A DNA stretch of 64,000 nt from NCBI GenBank assembly GCA_022393335.1, contig JAJEKB010021604.1, forward strand, positions 113,371 through 177,370. Direction: 5' to 3'. The DNA comes from Macrotrachela quadricornifera. Lineage: Eukaryota > Rotifera > Eurotatoria > Philodinida > Philodinidae. Position 1 is the stretch's first letter. Each line of letters opens with the position of its first letter. The notes beneath the pieces were generated by a model that saw nothing but the letters and a program-made list of their open reading frames with translations, ran no database searches and had not been told where the DNA came from. A program made the translations under genes and the position numbers. Of this stretch, positions 10,069 to 23,045 are shown piece by piece.

Positions 10069-13000
10069 ACACATTTATTTCTTTTTTCTTTTGTTACAAA
10101 TTTATTATTCTCATTTTTCAAATAAAGATAAAATAACAGGTTCCATGAAAATGTGCGCCTTTGAGTACGGAATTATTTTTCAATCATAGAAATTTTCTAA
10201 GTTTTAAATGAGACTAGAAACCGACCAGCTTACAACTCAAAACTAGATTAATTGAGTGGAACAGCTTTCCAATCAGTTCTTTTGACAAGTTATAAATTAT
10301 GTCAACACATCATATTATTAGCTGAGTCACCTGAAAAGTTTCATTCTGTTTGTCTAAAACTTCATGCGTCAGCTCCATTCTGAAGACTGATCTGTTTGAA
10401 CATATCATCAGATCGAAATTTAAACAAACTAAGCGAGCCCTAAATGAGACACAGCCAATAGTTATTTATAACTATAGCTGGTCGTAACTGTACAAATATC
10501 CTGAATACAAACATCTACTAATAGTAACATTATCTCTCTCTCTCTCTCCCTCTAAAACATCATATATTCGTCTTTGAGGAACTTAGAGATATAAGTAGGC
10601 AGGGGGGGGGGGAGGAAGTTATCATCATCAACCAGTTACATTACAGGGCAACTGCGACTGGTAATGAGACATTTGTAACGTCTAATAAAACCGATCATCT
10701 AGGAAAACATGACCAAATTTAATACAGTTTTACCAAAACGTTTTCGAGATTAAGGAATCCGAGTCAACATAGCAAATCGCAAAGCTTGCCAATGAAAAAT
10801 TTCATTCTCTCCATATATATTTTCAAGAAGCCTATTCTTCGCTACTAGATTCATAAAATATGTTGTTCTTTGACGTGCATTTTAGCGAATTCATGAAACC
10901 CTCTTATTAGATTACACAATCCTATTCTTTTCCTTCTCCTCAATTCTTTATCTCTCCACTATTCTACACAGATGGCATGGTGTTGTTCGGGTCGATCATG
11001 AGATTTGATGGCGTCGTCGTTCGCATGGAACGAACAGTTCCGTGGTTTGTACTTATAATAATGAAGACAAAGTTTGCCGAAAAATGGCATTGTTGTAGTT
11101 GGTCTTCCTTGTCCATAAGATTGACTGGAATTGTCTCGCGACTTAAATGTATGGACTTTCAGAATGTTTGATCAAAGATGATAATATCGTTATTTTTGAG
11201 AATTGCTGTTTCTTTCGTGGTGTTCGAAATTTTTCGTTACTAATTACCGTTACCAATTACCAGTTATTTGATAACGTAAGGTAATTTCCTGCTTCTAGGT
11301 ACCCCCTATTATACAACCTATGATGGATTAAGGGTACCCTTAATATATAACTAATGACGGGTTAAGGGTATCCCCATTGACTCATTCTCAAAAGAGATAC
11401 AATTTCTTTTTTATATATAATTAGCAATAAATGCGCAAGGAAATAATCTTGTTGCATCATTTAGATAGTCTGACTATTTATTTTTATCATAGCTATTTAA
11501 TTATTCACATGGCCATTTAAATTTATCACAGCAATCTCTATACCTTGCAGCTATTTCAAATTGCCATCATTATTTAAACATTCGCATAGCTATTTAATTT
11601 TTCATATGGCCATTTAAATTTATCACAGCAATCTCGATACCTTGCAGCTATTCCTAGTTGTCATAGACTTTTCATGATTTGTATAACTTTTCTCTGTTAA
11701 GTGAACTTTTTTCACCAGAGAAAAATGATGTCACCATTTTACGACTTGAAACAATAAAAAAAATATTGAAAAATATCTATCTGATCCTACAACCATGAAA
11801 AGCACATACTTCATTAACACCATTAATAAAACAAATAATCTCCTCAAATATTCATTCTACGTTACTAATTCTTCAACGAGCAGAAATGGTGAGATGGATA
11901 TGCACTATTTAGAAAATGCGATCATTAAGTTATATATGCGTGTTTTTATTTTCTAAATATCTATATGATTCTAAAATAAGATTTAGAAATGCGAATGTTT
12001 TTGTAGACTGATGTATCTCATGAAGCCATTTAAATATATTGAAGGTCTATGTTCGTTTAGATAGTTAGAGGTTTATGTCGATGAGCACATTAAAAGTCTT
12101 TTGAAATAGTCAAATATTCAAGCTTGCTGCTTTCTGTAGTGTTAAACGTTTTTATATATGTTTAAAACTCATCAGAAATTTATTTCAAAGTGTTCAGTTT
12201 TGCGAAGTATAGAAAAAAACGAACGAAATAAACGTGTTTATTTTACAAATTGATATAGTAGTAACTGTATAATTATCAACATTATGGGAGTGTTTTGATT
12301 ATAGTATGACACAATCTTGTTTTACTAAGGATAAACATTATTGTGGCACGATATTATTTAATAGATAGATGATGGAGAAATCTTACACTCAGTGACATTG
12401 GGTTACCTTCTTAAACATCTGAAAATTATTTCTTTTTTTTTTAAATTTCTTTTTGTATCTTCCTAGATGATGTTTAAGACAGTTATAGATGAGAAAAAAA
12501 TTAGAATTCAAAATTTTCTTTGTTAACTACCGATTCTAAACGTTAGCAGCAGTTTTCTCGAAAGTTTTTTAGACCAGCCAAATAAAAATAGTTTTAACTG
12601 TGCCGTCAGTGGATAATAAGCAAACGAAATCGATTAAAGACACTTGTTACAATGAAATCAGTATAATACATGGATCCGAAGGAAGAAGAAATTGTATATT
12701 GACATCCTGATATTAATAACATACTATTTACCTGTATATATTGATCGACTGTTGACATGAAACTATGTAATATCGTCAATTATACTTGAGAGCAAGGGCG
12801 AGAGTGAGAATGCTTTTTTCTTCTTGTCTTTTTCTCTTTTGAAATTGTTGATAGTGTATCTGTTAGTTCTTCCGTTGATGTTTTTGTGACGTTATATTGA
12901 AATAAACGATACTTTGATCTAGTTTCTTAATAGTAATGTGACTAATCACATACTGTTAACTACGGCATACGTATAATGTTTAAAGACTTCGGCATAGAGA

Positions 13001-13826
13001 GCGTTCTCTCCTAGTTATTTATATACACTCACAGATAATGCAAAGCACGTATCGTATCAAATAGAAGTTGTAACATTATTCATTTTTTCTTTTTCATCAA
13101 TGTACAACTGATTCAATTCAGTTTTATTAGTAGAGATATCAAGCATGGTAGTTGAGTTACAATGCAACTCAGTATAATTGGCAAAAGTAGCAGTATGAAA
13201 TTCTCCGAAAAAATAATTATTTCTAATATATTAGCTCGCTAATTGGCGACAAGATTTTGCCTCGTTAGCATACGGTAAATTTTTTCATGTTTTTGTGACT
13301 TATACCTTTATTCCTTCATATACTTGTTATACATAAAACTTAAAATAAATAAGAACAGAAAAATATCTCGCTGTATATTCATTCATGTATACACCAAATT
13401 GATGAAGTAAAAGGAAAGTGTCGAAATGATAATGCTTGCATGCAAAGTATAACTAAACTACTTAATAGAAAATACTTGAAGACTTCATTCATTTGTATGA
13501 GTCACGAATTTTTCCATAATCAACGGAATAACCGTCGCATGTTTTCAAAATTGCCACGCTTTTGACGGCTGATCGTGATATAAATGAATTTAATGCTATT
13601 TATTTCTTCTTATTATAGGTAGTGATTAATATTCAAAGAATATTCAAGTACAATTTAAAGTAAATTGCTCCTCTAGTACACTTTAAGCTCATTTGAATTT
13701 AGCAAAGCTTGTATACTATGAAGGGTGGATTTATCATCAATAAATGAGGCAATGTAGTTTTTTCAACAAAAGCAAAGTCTTGTTAGTAAAAACAATCTTT
13801 ATTATATATTATGAAAAAAATATAAC
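10069..13826. other. 3.8-kb intergenic region, no gene seen
   Basis: AT-rich sequence without a frame I can support. It holds a TC microsatellite (~10532-10550), a G run near 10604, an imperfect repeat of a GGGTA..TTAAGGGTA unit at ~11300-11380, and a duplicated ~97-bp segment described separately. The open frame at 10977-11171 has no recognisable content. Confidence 0.5.
11491..11655 (+). repeat. Two-copy direct repeat, ~97-bp period
   Basis: The ~67-bp block beginning AGCTATTTAATTATTCACAT at 11491 recurs nearly identically at 11588 (through CATTTAAATTTATCACAGCA and CTTGCAGCTATT). It is a small tandem duplication in non-coding DNA. Confidence 0.7.
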
Positions 13827-14465
13827 TTAAAAATAGATGAATTCAAGAATATGTTTAATGAAGATGATAAATATGAGAATTGAGATGTTTGATGATAATT
13901 GAATAGAAATATTATTGAAACAACCAAGATCTTCCCACTGAACTGGTTCCAATCCGATGATACCATATTTTGTTGAAATCAAATCAATTGCTGTTTGATT
14001 ATTTCGATCTTGATTATATATGACTGCTATTTCATCAAGAAAATTCTCCAATCCTGATGGAAATAACATTATTTGGATTTTGACTGGTTTGGAATTATTT
14101 GTTGGATTATAAACTCGAATACCTTGTGAAATATTACGTGGAACGTAAACATAATCGCCAGCTGAAGCACAAAATTGACTATCATTCACAATGAATTGAA
14201 CTTTACCATCAAGAATATAAAATAATTCATCATCTTTTGTGTGACGATGATGACCTGGTCCTTCATTCAAATATTCAGCTTCGAAAACGACGAACGTTTT
14301 ATCAGTTTGATTGCCACGAATTTTATGTTGAAATACAGAATTTGGAAATGGAAGGGTTGGAATTGACAAACTAGAATTTTTCTTAGCAATGCCAATTGAT
14401 GCTCCCGATGTCCAACTAACCACAGTAAGGAGGAGATGTACAAATAAAAGAACCAACATGATCAA
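13827..14465 (-). CDS. Secreted or GPI-anchored cupin-2 domain protein
   Basis: A 212-residue intronless protein with an N-terminal signal peptide (1-22). The single cupin barrel contains the metal motif GHHRHTKDDELFYILDG (71-87): His73, His75 and Glu80 are the likely ligands. The second box is SAGDYVYVPRNISQG (101-115). Residues 194-212 are hydrophobic to the very end, so the protein could carry a GPI signal or a tail anchor. It is clearly different from the germin-like protein 4 kb away: no germin boxes and another strand. Small cupin-2 proteins of this sort are mainly bacterial; substrate unknown. It is divergent from the GT2 gene, 350 bp apart. Confidence 0.8.
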   Translation of the reverse strand: MIMLVLLFVHLLLTVVSWTSGASIGIAKKNSSLSIPTLPFPNSVFQHKIRGNQTDKTFVVFEAEYLNEGPGHHRHTKDDELFYILDGKVQFIVNDSQFCASAGDYVYVPRNISQGIRVYNPTNNSKPVKIQIMLFPSGLENFLDEIAVIYNQDRNNQTAIDLISTKYGIIGLEPVQWEDLGCFNNISIQLSSNISILIFIIFIKHILEFIYF

Positions 14466-14815
14466 AAAATCGTAAGAATAGAATAGAGAATCATAGTAGG
14501 AATGATGAGTATAACCGAATATATGTATCTATCCATACCTACAGGAGTGAATCATAAAGTGTTTATTATCCTATTTGAAGAGGCGCTCGGAAGCAATTAA
14601 AAATAAAATTAGTGAAAGTCATGTATATTAGAAGGGAAGTTGGGAACTTCCTGAAGTCTACACAAGGAGAAAATTATACAAGGAAGGAAGTATTCAACAT
14701 GCGTAATATTGATTAATATGAATGACGACAAATAAATGAAAACAGCAGAATCAATCTATATATAAATTGGAATTTTTCCATCAGTTCGATTTATTTTCTA
14801 AATAGAAAGTGAACA
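14466..14815. promoter_or_regulatory. Divergent intergenic region, cupin / GT2
   Basis: These 350 bp separate two outward-pointing genes and presumably contain both promoters. TATAAAT at 14761-14767 stands 55 bp before the GT2 ATG. I see no equally clear motif for the cupin gene on the other strand. Confidence 0.4.
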
Positions 14816-16659
14816 ATGAAGAATACTACAAAACAGTTAGGTCGATTTTTTAGTGATCCATGCCAGAACTACGGTTCTATCAATGATGAAGATCAAAAAA
14901 CGAAGAAGATTATTCTACCAGCGTTTTATATACCAAAGAAGAATCTTCTTCATCAAATTTCAGTAAAAGCTAAACGAGAAATTGATCAATCAGAACAATA
15001 TGCACAAATAGTTAGTAACATTTTACAACAACCAACATTCACTCGTCAAACATCTGTTGGTGAAGATAAAAATATTAATCAAGATATAAATATAATCATC
15101 GAATCAGTAGTTCCACATACAATCATTGAAACTGGTATTATACACCATGAACGAAACAATGGTAGTCAACGATTTCGTTGGAATCTTTTATTTAATCTTC
15201 TCGTGTGGATTGTTGTTCCACTTCCATTGTGGATACCATTTGTTTCCAATCAACTTGCCCTATATCTATTACCAATAATTCAAGGGATTTTCGTTTTCAT
15301 GTGGACAAGTAAGAAAACTACTATTTGATTTTTTTTTTAAACTGAATAGTTCTTTTTAAAGTAATTGCAATATTGGCAATGAAAAATGCTTTGATTTTGT
15401 ACATGAAGCGATCATGTAATTATAGCGAAAAGATGGCTACTCTTGAGAAGCAACGTATTCGTCATATTGTTGCCATTAGTTGTTATAAAGAACCAGTTGA
15501 ATTAATTGCAACAAGTGTTGCATCAGTGGCCAATCAAACAGAAGTACATCGAATAACTATGGTGATTTCTTTTGAAGAAAAAACACCAAATAAAGAAGAC
15601 AAATGTAAATATCTGGGAAATCAATTTAAAAATGCTGGATTTGAACGAATGATATTCACCATTCATCCATCTGGTCTTGTCAATGAAATTCCAGGAAAAT
15701 GTTCGAACTCGAATTATGGCCTTCGAATGGCTGTTCAACAAATGAATATTCCTGAGCATGAGACAGACAATATTTTAGTTACGACATGTGATGCTGATTC
15801 CAAATTTCCAAAGGAATATATTGCAGCATTAACATGGAAATATTTACAAGAGAATCAACCAGCATTGACAACAATCTATCAATCACCATTGTTTTATAAT
15901 TGGAAATTGGATAGTCTATCATTTATCACCCGTGTTACGGGACTTTTACGAAGTTTATTGATGCTTGGTGCCTTAATTCCATTTAATATCAATACAATGA
16001 GTATTTTCTCTTATTCACTCAGTCTAGCAAAACGAGGTAATTTTATTCATCCAGGTTATCAAATGGACGATATTATTTGTTTAATTCGATGGATGGGTGT
16101 AACACAACAACGTCTTCGAATTTCGATGATTCCTGTACCTGTCATAAGTGGACCAACATCCGGTGAAACAGTGGAAATCGAAACTATAGAATGGGCACGA
16201 CAAGCACGTCGATGGACTATTGGAGCGGCAGAAGTCTTTCATTATTTCATCATCAAAGCAAAACGCATGCCAAAACTAGCAGCTTTGTCTTGGGGCTTTG
16301 TATTTGTTATCTATTATGGAATTTTATTGTGCACGGCTGGTTTATTTGGTTTGACATCAATTTTATCTATGTTTTTATTAGTGAAAAATATCCCACTGGC
16401 AATTAGTTATGTTATGTATGGTCTTTTAGGTCTTCAAATGTTAACATTTTTAACTGCGTTTTTGATAGATGGGCTTATTGGCCGATTACTTAAAGTTCAT
16501 GAATGTATTTTCATTCTTCGCAATGTATTACATTTCATATCAACACCATTTGTTCTTTTAGGCTATTCACTAATTGAACTTTATGCATTACATGAAATGG
16601 TGATATTTGGCAAGAAAGTGTGTAAACATGGAGCATCAGCAAAAAATGTTTTAGGTTGA
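14816..16659 (+). CDS. Membrane glycosyltransferase family 2 (processive type)
   Basis: Exons 14816-15308 and 15362-16659 join (phase 1, 53-bp intron) into a 596-residue protein. The ~120-residue N-terminal tail is cytosolic and low in recognisable motifs. Two or three hydrophobic segments follow (~121-170). The GT-A catalytic domain then has VAISCYKEP, the sugar-nucleotide DxD at Asp308/Asp310 (TTCDADSKF), an acidic pair at 400-401 (GYQMDDI) and QARRW at 445-449, the signature of processive beta-glycan synthases. At least four membrane helices close the protein. The order resembles bacterial and fungal GT2 synthases of the chitin/hyaluronan/cellulose superfamily, so it probably makes or exports a polysaccharide at a membrane; product unknown. 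AATAAA at 16718. Confidence 0.8.
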
Positions 16660-18733
16660 ACTTTTTCTTTTGTACAATTGCTTATAATTATTTATATTTT
16701 CACTACTTCTATTTATTAATAAAATTTGTCTATTTTGAACATGAAAAAATCTTATTGCACAAAATTTATACGAAAAGGAAACAATTGTAAAATGACCTTT
16801 CTCCGAAAATATTTTCTTATTTTTTGCAGAATATTAGTCAATACGTACGAGCCATAGTAACTTTTTATTTGTATAGTAGAGAGTTAAGATCATGTGAAGT
16901 TTATTAAATATTATAGGAGTCTAGAGTTCTAGGAGTCGCACTTTAACTTAACGCTTAATATTAACTCTTTGGGAACGGAATTATTTTTCAATTGAAAAAT
17001 GGTTCTCGCATCGATTTCTTGTATTTGGCTCAAAATGATAACACAAAAGCTTTATGCGATGCATCAAAATAAGAGGAACAGTGATCATAGCGTCAGTGTG
17101 TATAGTAGAAAGAAAAGACAACATCTGAGAAGTGTGTATACGACAGGAGGAAAAAGAAAAAAGCTGTTAGCACAATTCCTGCGGGACTAAAATTTAAAAC
17201 ATGATCTAACTATCATTGATGAACCGCTTTTTTATTTGTTATTATAGAAATATAATAAAATAGATACAATGACTTCACTAGAAAGGAAAACGTCACTGCA
17301 TGTATAATATAAAATTAATTTTTGGATATGCAACTTTTGGTTTCAATGCTTATGGTCTCCTTCTACAGTTAATTATTAAGATGTGCGTCGCTCGTTTTTA
17401 CTTTTAAAAAGAGATAAAAGGTCTGGCAAACTTGAAAGTTCGCCTTACGTTGTATTTAAGTTCGATTATTTCTCAACACAGGAGTGTGTTCTTGTTCCTC
17501 TTCTAAAGCTGTATCGCTTTTACTAAATAGAAGTTTGTCACATTCGACTTTCATTTTGCTCATAGGATAAAGTCGAACGTATCGCAGAACAAAATTGATT
17601 GATTTTTCTAACTTTACTGAATTTTTACATAAAAATGCTTATCTTGATCGGAATAAATAGCCTTATCACACGTAAAGTAATCCGATATTGTTGATTCCAT
17701 CTTCGCGCGTTATAATGTGAATCAAGACCGAGTTAATAAAGCTATTAATATTGACATAAATCGACCGTCCAAAAGTCGCCTGTCAAAGAGTTAATTAACA
17801 ACAATACAACTGACCCTAGTTACAATACTGTCTCGGTAACAGTCTGTAATAGTAACTTAGTAATACCCGTCACGGTCTGTGGCAGAGAGAAAGTTTTACT
17901 AAAGGTGTCTGTCATGTCTGTGACGACTCGTTGATAAGATGTCTGCTATGTCTATGAAGACCAGGATGTGAAATCCAAATTCCTATATCTATACACTTCA
18001 ACACTCATTTTAGATCATGTTTCATAAGAGATATACATGGAACGGCAGCCAGAACGACTTAATAGCTTATAGGTGATAACAACTTAATGCGGAAAAAACA
18101 TTTTTCTTGTCGGAAAATGGGTGGTACAACCCTTGTACCGTCATCCCCAAGTGATATCCTTTATTTGGGCTCGTATTTTGCTTATAGATAGGACTCATAA
18201 CGTAGATAAGAGTCCTAAAAAGGTTTGTGCTCAAAGCCTGTTGTGTCTGAGATGTTGTGTTTTTAAGGTATTGGGATAACTCACTGCCGTAAATTTTCTC
18301 AGAGGCATCAGAAAAACTCATTTTAGAATTTCGACTTGAAACTTATACTCACTTTTTTCTTCGAATATACGTGAGTTCCACGAAAAGCTTTCTTTCAACA
18401 TCTTTCCATGAAAAAGAAATAAGGGTCGATAGGGATCGAATTATTTCTGCATCGTATATTATTTCTATGATACTTCTTTTTTTTAATAGAGTGATATAAT
18501 ATTGATTCACTTTCATCAAATATTTGCTTTCCTCTTAGCATGATATTATATTATATTTTCTCTTATGCTCTCAATTTGTCATAAAACTTAAATTTAATTA
18601 CGTCTGCGACATTAACAAAAGGGCATTGCATACATTATGCTACTCATGTAGAAAGGTGAAACGAAACATAAGTTCTCGTCTAATTTAATCATGAGTATAA
18701 AAGCAATAAAAAAAACAGTCTTCAAACAAGAAA
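16660..18733. other. 2-kb intergenic region
   Basis: No gene is supported. A minus-strand open frame of 84 codons (18067-18321) has no recognised domain. A TATAAAAG motif for the next gene lies at 18696-18703. Confidence 0.45.
18696..18703 (+). promoter_or_regulatory. TATA-like box of the MACPF gene
   Basis: GAGTATAAAAGCAAT lies 38 bp before the ATG at 18734; it is the best TATA match in the window. Confidence 0.45.
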
Positions 18734-20967
18734 ATGTTAATATTTTCGATAGTTATTATTCTTCTAGCGCCATGTCAACTCGATGCTCAATCTTACGAGG
18801 AGATAAATGCAGCAACATTACGTGTCCGTGAATATCTTCTACGTTCGACAAAACAAGTGACCTTGGATGAAACATCTTGGCTACAGAATAGTGGTAAAAT
18901 TGGCGTCGGATACGATTTGCTTACAGGTTCTCCTATTTGTTATACGGGAGAATGTCAAATGGAAGGATTTCGCCAGCCTGTTTTCAAACTTAACATGACT
19001 AAACAAGCTGAGGGCTCTTGTACGAATAAATTTATTCCACAGAACGTTAATCTCGATTGCCTACCATCAATGCAAATCACCGCGAATACAGAGAGTATTT
19101 CTACGCTAGATCAATTAATGGAGAGTACAAAAAAAGGCATCGGTTCTTCTGCCAGCGTTAGCGTTTATGATAATTCATTTAGTTACTCCCATTCACAAGA
19201 AACACGTTCGATGATTGATACGATAGTTCAAAGAAATTCTACTGTTTATTTTACTCGAGCAAGCATTAGTTGGGTACGTTTGTCCGCTTTTACACCGCTT
19301 CTCGCGCTATCGGATCAGTTTCGTTACGTAATTCATAATATGCCGTGTTGCAATGAATCAAAGGAACTTGATCAATATATTCGGAAGTTTATTATTGATT
19401 ATTTTGGCCTAATGTATGTCAATGACTTACTTCTTGGCGGAATTGCACAGCAAAAAATTATTATTTCCGAAGAAAATCGAAAGAATCTTCAACAGAAGGG
19501 ATTCACTACTACGGACCAGACAGAATTGAAAACTGCTGCCAGTGCTATTTTTTCAATTTCAGCCAAACTCACACTGACGGAACAATTCGATCAGACAAAG
19601 TTGAATGTGTTCAACAGATTTTCACAGCAAAGCAGTCTTATAACTTTGGGTGGTGCAACGTTTATGCAGCCAATCGGAGAATGGTCCAAAACAGTTTCGT
19701 CGAATCCAACAATTATCAAATTTGGTGTTGCACCTCTTCTCGATCTTCTTACAGCTAAGCGTTTTCCAGGCGATGCTAATATTGAGTCAAAGTCACGTTT
19801 AATTCAACGTGGACAAGAGAAATATTTAACAAATCCACTATTCTGTTACAATAATTGTTCAAGACATGGATCGTGTATACCAAGTGGATACTTTAGATTC
19901 GGGCAATGCCGCTGTAATTCAGGATGGACTGGAATTGATTGTTCAGTCAAGGTGCAAGCTCCAACAGGTTTGCTTCCTAATTTCATCTCATGAGTATACA
20001 GTCAACAAGATGCATTTTGAGTTCACGTCTTTCGCGTCTCTTGTAATTCTTATATCGCTCTGAAAATGTATCTATAATTGAAAAGATAATCACATTACAG
20101 TGCATATCAAACAAACTTAGACTAACTATACACCCATATTCTGGCTACAGTGAATCGATGTTTAGAGAATATTTAAAGGTTATTAATCTACTTGAAATGA
20201 CTCCTCAGTAAGAGAGTGTCATCCAATGCGATATTGATGAAAAAAGATTTTGTTTTTGCATTAATCTTTCAAATTTTGCCTTCAAAAATGGTATGAGTAC
20301 TCGTCCCCTTAGTACATCAGGTACCATTTGTTTGTACGAATGGAATATACTCGTATATTCATTAAGACTAGCTGAATCGATATGAAAGCTTCATGTCTTC
20401 CCATTGATATTTTTTAAAGTGGTTTTACTATGAGTAAATTAGGTATTCTATGTACTCTTTCAATTAATTATACTCTGTTTAGGTCGTCTGATTCCGCTAT
20501 ATCGTTATTCTAAAGGTGCTTATGATCATTTTTATACCACGAATCCTGACGAAATAGGTACAACTACTCCAGGTAGTATCGGTCGTTACGGATACTACTT
20601 TGAAGGTAATGTAGGTCAAATCTATGCTTCAACTGATCCTCAACCATCATTCACGCTTCCTCTATATCGTTACTTCAACACTCGCAATGGTCAGCATTTT
20701 TACACAAGTAGTTGGCAAGAAATTGGGACAAATGCAAATGGCGTCGTTATCGGCAACTGGAAATGTGAAGGAATTGTGGGATACATCTGTTCAACAAATC
20801 GATCTGATACACAACCACTGCATCGCTATTATTCGAGCAACCATGATGCACATTTCTATACAATAAGTACAGACGAAATCGGCACAATAACACCTGGTGC
20901 AGTTGGCAAATTTGGCTATAAATATGAGGGTATCGCTGGTTATGTTGTTATGGTTGGTTCTGGCTGA
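18734..20967 (+). CDS. Secreted MACPF - EGF - DUF5648 repeat protein
   Basis: Exons 18734-19967 and 20483-20967 join in phase 1 over a 515-bp intron (GT at 19968, AG at 20481), giving 572 residues. Residues 1-18 are a signal peptide. An MACPF-like domain spans roughly 100-340; its signature region is YFGLMYVNDLLLGG (223-236), a weak version of the family's usual pattern. Residues 371-403 form an EGF-like module with six cysteines (371, 375, 381, 392, 394, 403). Exon 2 encodes about three DUF5648-type repeats, each with an LYRY/LHRYY...HFYT core. MACPF proteins insert into membranes or act in adhesion and immunity; EGF and DUF5648 parts suggest a binding role outside the cell. Whether it forms pores cannot be told from the sequence. 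Confidence 0.8.
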
Positions 20968-21269
20968 GACCAGAAGCTCATTAACTAAATATTAGTTCTT
21001 TTTTTTCGTTCTGAATACTTTATAAAAAATATATAAGAGTAGTTAGTTATTCTTTCTATTTAAGATATAACCGATCATTGCAGTTTTATTCATAATAAAT
21101 TTAAAAAAAAATAAAATAATAATTCTTTTTCGTCAGTTTATTGGCTAGTTTCTGTGGAATTTTAACTTTACTTCTGCAGAACTTAACAAAAAATAAAAAC
21201 AAGAATTATCAAGGGCTAGAGAAGAGCTCAAGATTCCAACAAAAAGAGAACAACAACTATGTAAGATGC
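20968..21269. other. 3' flank of the MACPF gene
   Basis: AT-rich sequence with AATAAA-like signals near 21095-21115, then the left edge of a large foldback element. Confidence 0.4.
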
Positions 21270-23045
21270 CGTAAATGCAAAAAAGGAGCAAAATTTTGAT
21301 TTGATCGAATCATACATGGTTAAATAGAGTTTATCGAGCTGATCAAGAATATCATCTTTAAAACCATTTTTGATCAGCTTTCGGCTGAGAAATCCTCAAA
21401 ATACCGCTTGCACTCGAAAAAGTGAAAAAAACAGTTCTTTTTGAAAAAATCGAGGTATCGCCTCTTTATGTCATTTTTAACATTTTGAAAAGAGTTTATT
21501 CGGATTCAACATCAAAAAGTGAGTAATTCCACATAGCTTTAAGTGAATTTGGCAGTTTTTTTTTTACAGTCAGATCGATTAGAATAAGCAAGAGACACAA
21601 TTACCCCATGCTCTCGCAAACCCATCAACTTCTTTGTTTGAGAATTTTTTGCCAACTTTCATATACCATTGGAGTCATCAATTGACAGCGGACAAAAGTA
21701 TATGTGAATTTTGAAAAATATTGTTTCCTGGTTGAAAAAAATCAATTTTTTCGAAATCTGTGGTAAAAGATTCAGGAGTTACACTTGTATTTCGAGGTGT
21801 TGACTGCCAAGACTTAATTTTCACGCGAAACAAACATCATATTCGAAATCAGGATCAAAAATTGCATGGATTATCATATGTTCTATGAAAAAATATTTTT
21901 CGTTAAAAATTGACCCACAAGAGGCCTCAGGGCAAAATTGAGTACAAAAGAGCTGAGGGCAAGGGGGAAAAAGATGATTGCAATCAAGCAATCTTTGGCA
22001 ATCAGAACTGAAGCATTTTTAACCTATTTGTCGGCTTTTGTACGGACAAGACATACTGTTGTCCGGGCTATATAAAAGAGAACTCTCGTACACTCCAGAT
22101 TGGCTCGATCATGACTATTTTTTGTCCTTATAATAGGGGAAAAAAATGTTAGTGAAATCTGATTGGTAGAGAGCTTTTTCCTATCAACCAATCATATTTT
22201 AGAAAGGTTTTTTCCTCTAGTATAAGGACAAAACAGAGTCGTGCTCGAGTCAATCTGAGGGTTATCCGACGTCCTCTTTCATATGGCCCGAACAACGCCA
22301 TGGTGCGACCCTATACGAGTAAAGAAAAACTCAAACTTATATGACCCTTGCCAATCGTACTGACTGGCACTTAATTTGAAGTAAATAAAGTGCTTATTAG
22401 AAGAAACTTAAATTTCATAGAATGTATTAAGTAAGAAAACTTAGCTTTATCTTAAATTAAAGCGTCCACCCTATTGATAATCAATGGCAATCAAAGCAAT
22501 CGTGACAATCAAAAAAAAATACGAGTATAACTCCTGAATCTTTTACCACAGATTTCGAAAAAATTGATTTTTTTCAACCAGGAAACAATATTTTTCAAAA
22601 TTCACACATACTTTTGTCCGCTGTCAATTGATGACTCCAATGGTATATGAAAGTTGGCAAAAAATTCTCAAACAAAGAAGTTGATGGGTTTGCGAGAGCA
22701 TGGGGTAATTGTGTCTGTTGCTTATTTTAATCGGTCTGATTGTAAAAAAAAACAGCCAAATTCACTTAAAGCTATGTGGAATTACTCACTTTTTGATGTT
22801 GAATCCGAATAAACTCTTTTCAAAATGTTAAAAATGACATAAAGAGGCGATACCTCGATTTTTTCAAAAAGAACTGTTTTTTTCGCTTTTTCGAGTGCAA
22901 GCGGTATTTTGAGGATTTCTCAGCCGAAAGCTGATCAAAAATGGTTTTAAAGATGATATTCTTGATCAGCTCGATAAACTCTATTTAACCATATATGATT
23001 CGATCAAATCAAAATTTTTCTCCTTTTTTGTATTTCCGATAGCTT
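21270..23045. mobile_element. ~1.8-kb foldback element with ~510-bp arms
   Basis: The left arm (about 21270-21790) reappears in inverse orientation at about 22530-23045 with very high identity, for example ATTTTGATTTGATCGAATCA near 21293 and its complement near 23005, and CATTTTTAACATTTTGAAAA near 21470 against its complement near 22820. The ~740-bp centre itself contains a second inverted repeat: the block 22060-22145 matches the complement of 22205-22300 around TTTTGTCCTTATAATAG. No transposase frame is present. Confidence 0.8.

Noticed and set aside
18067..18321. 84-codon minus-strand frame
   Set aside because: Reasonable composition but no signal peptide, domain or splice context; cannot be supported.
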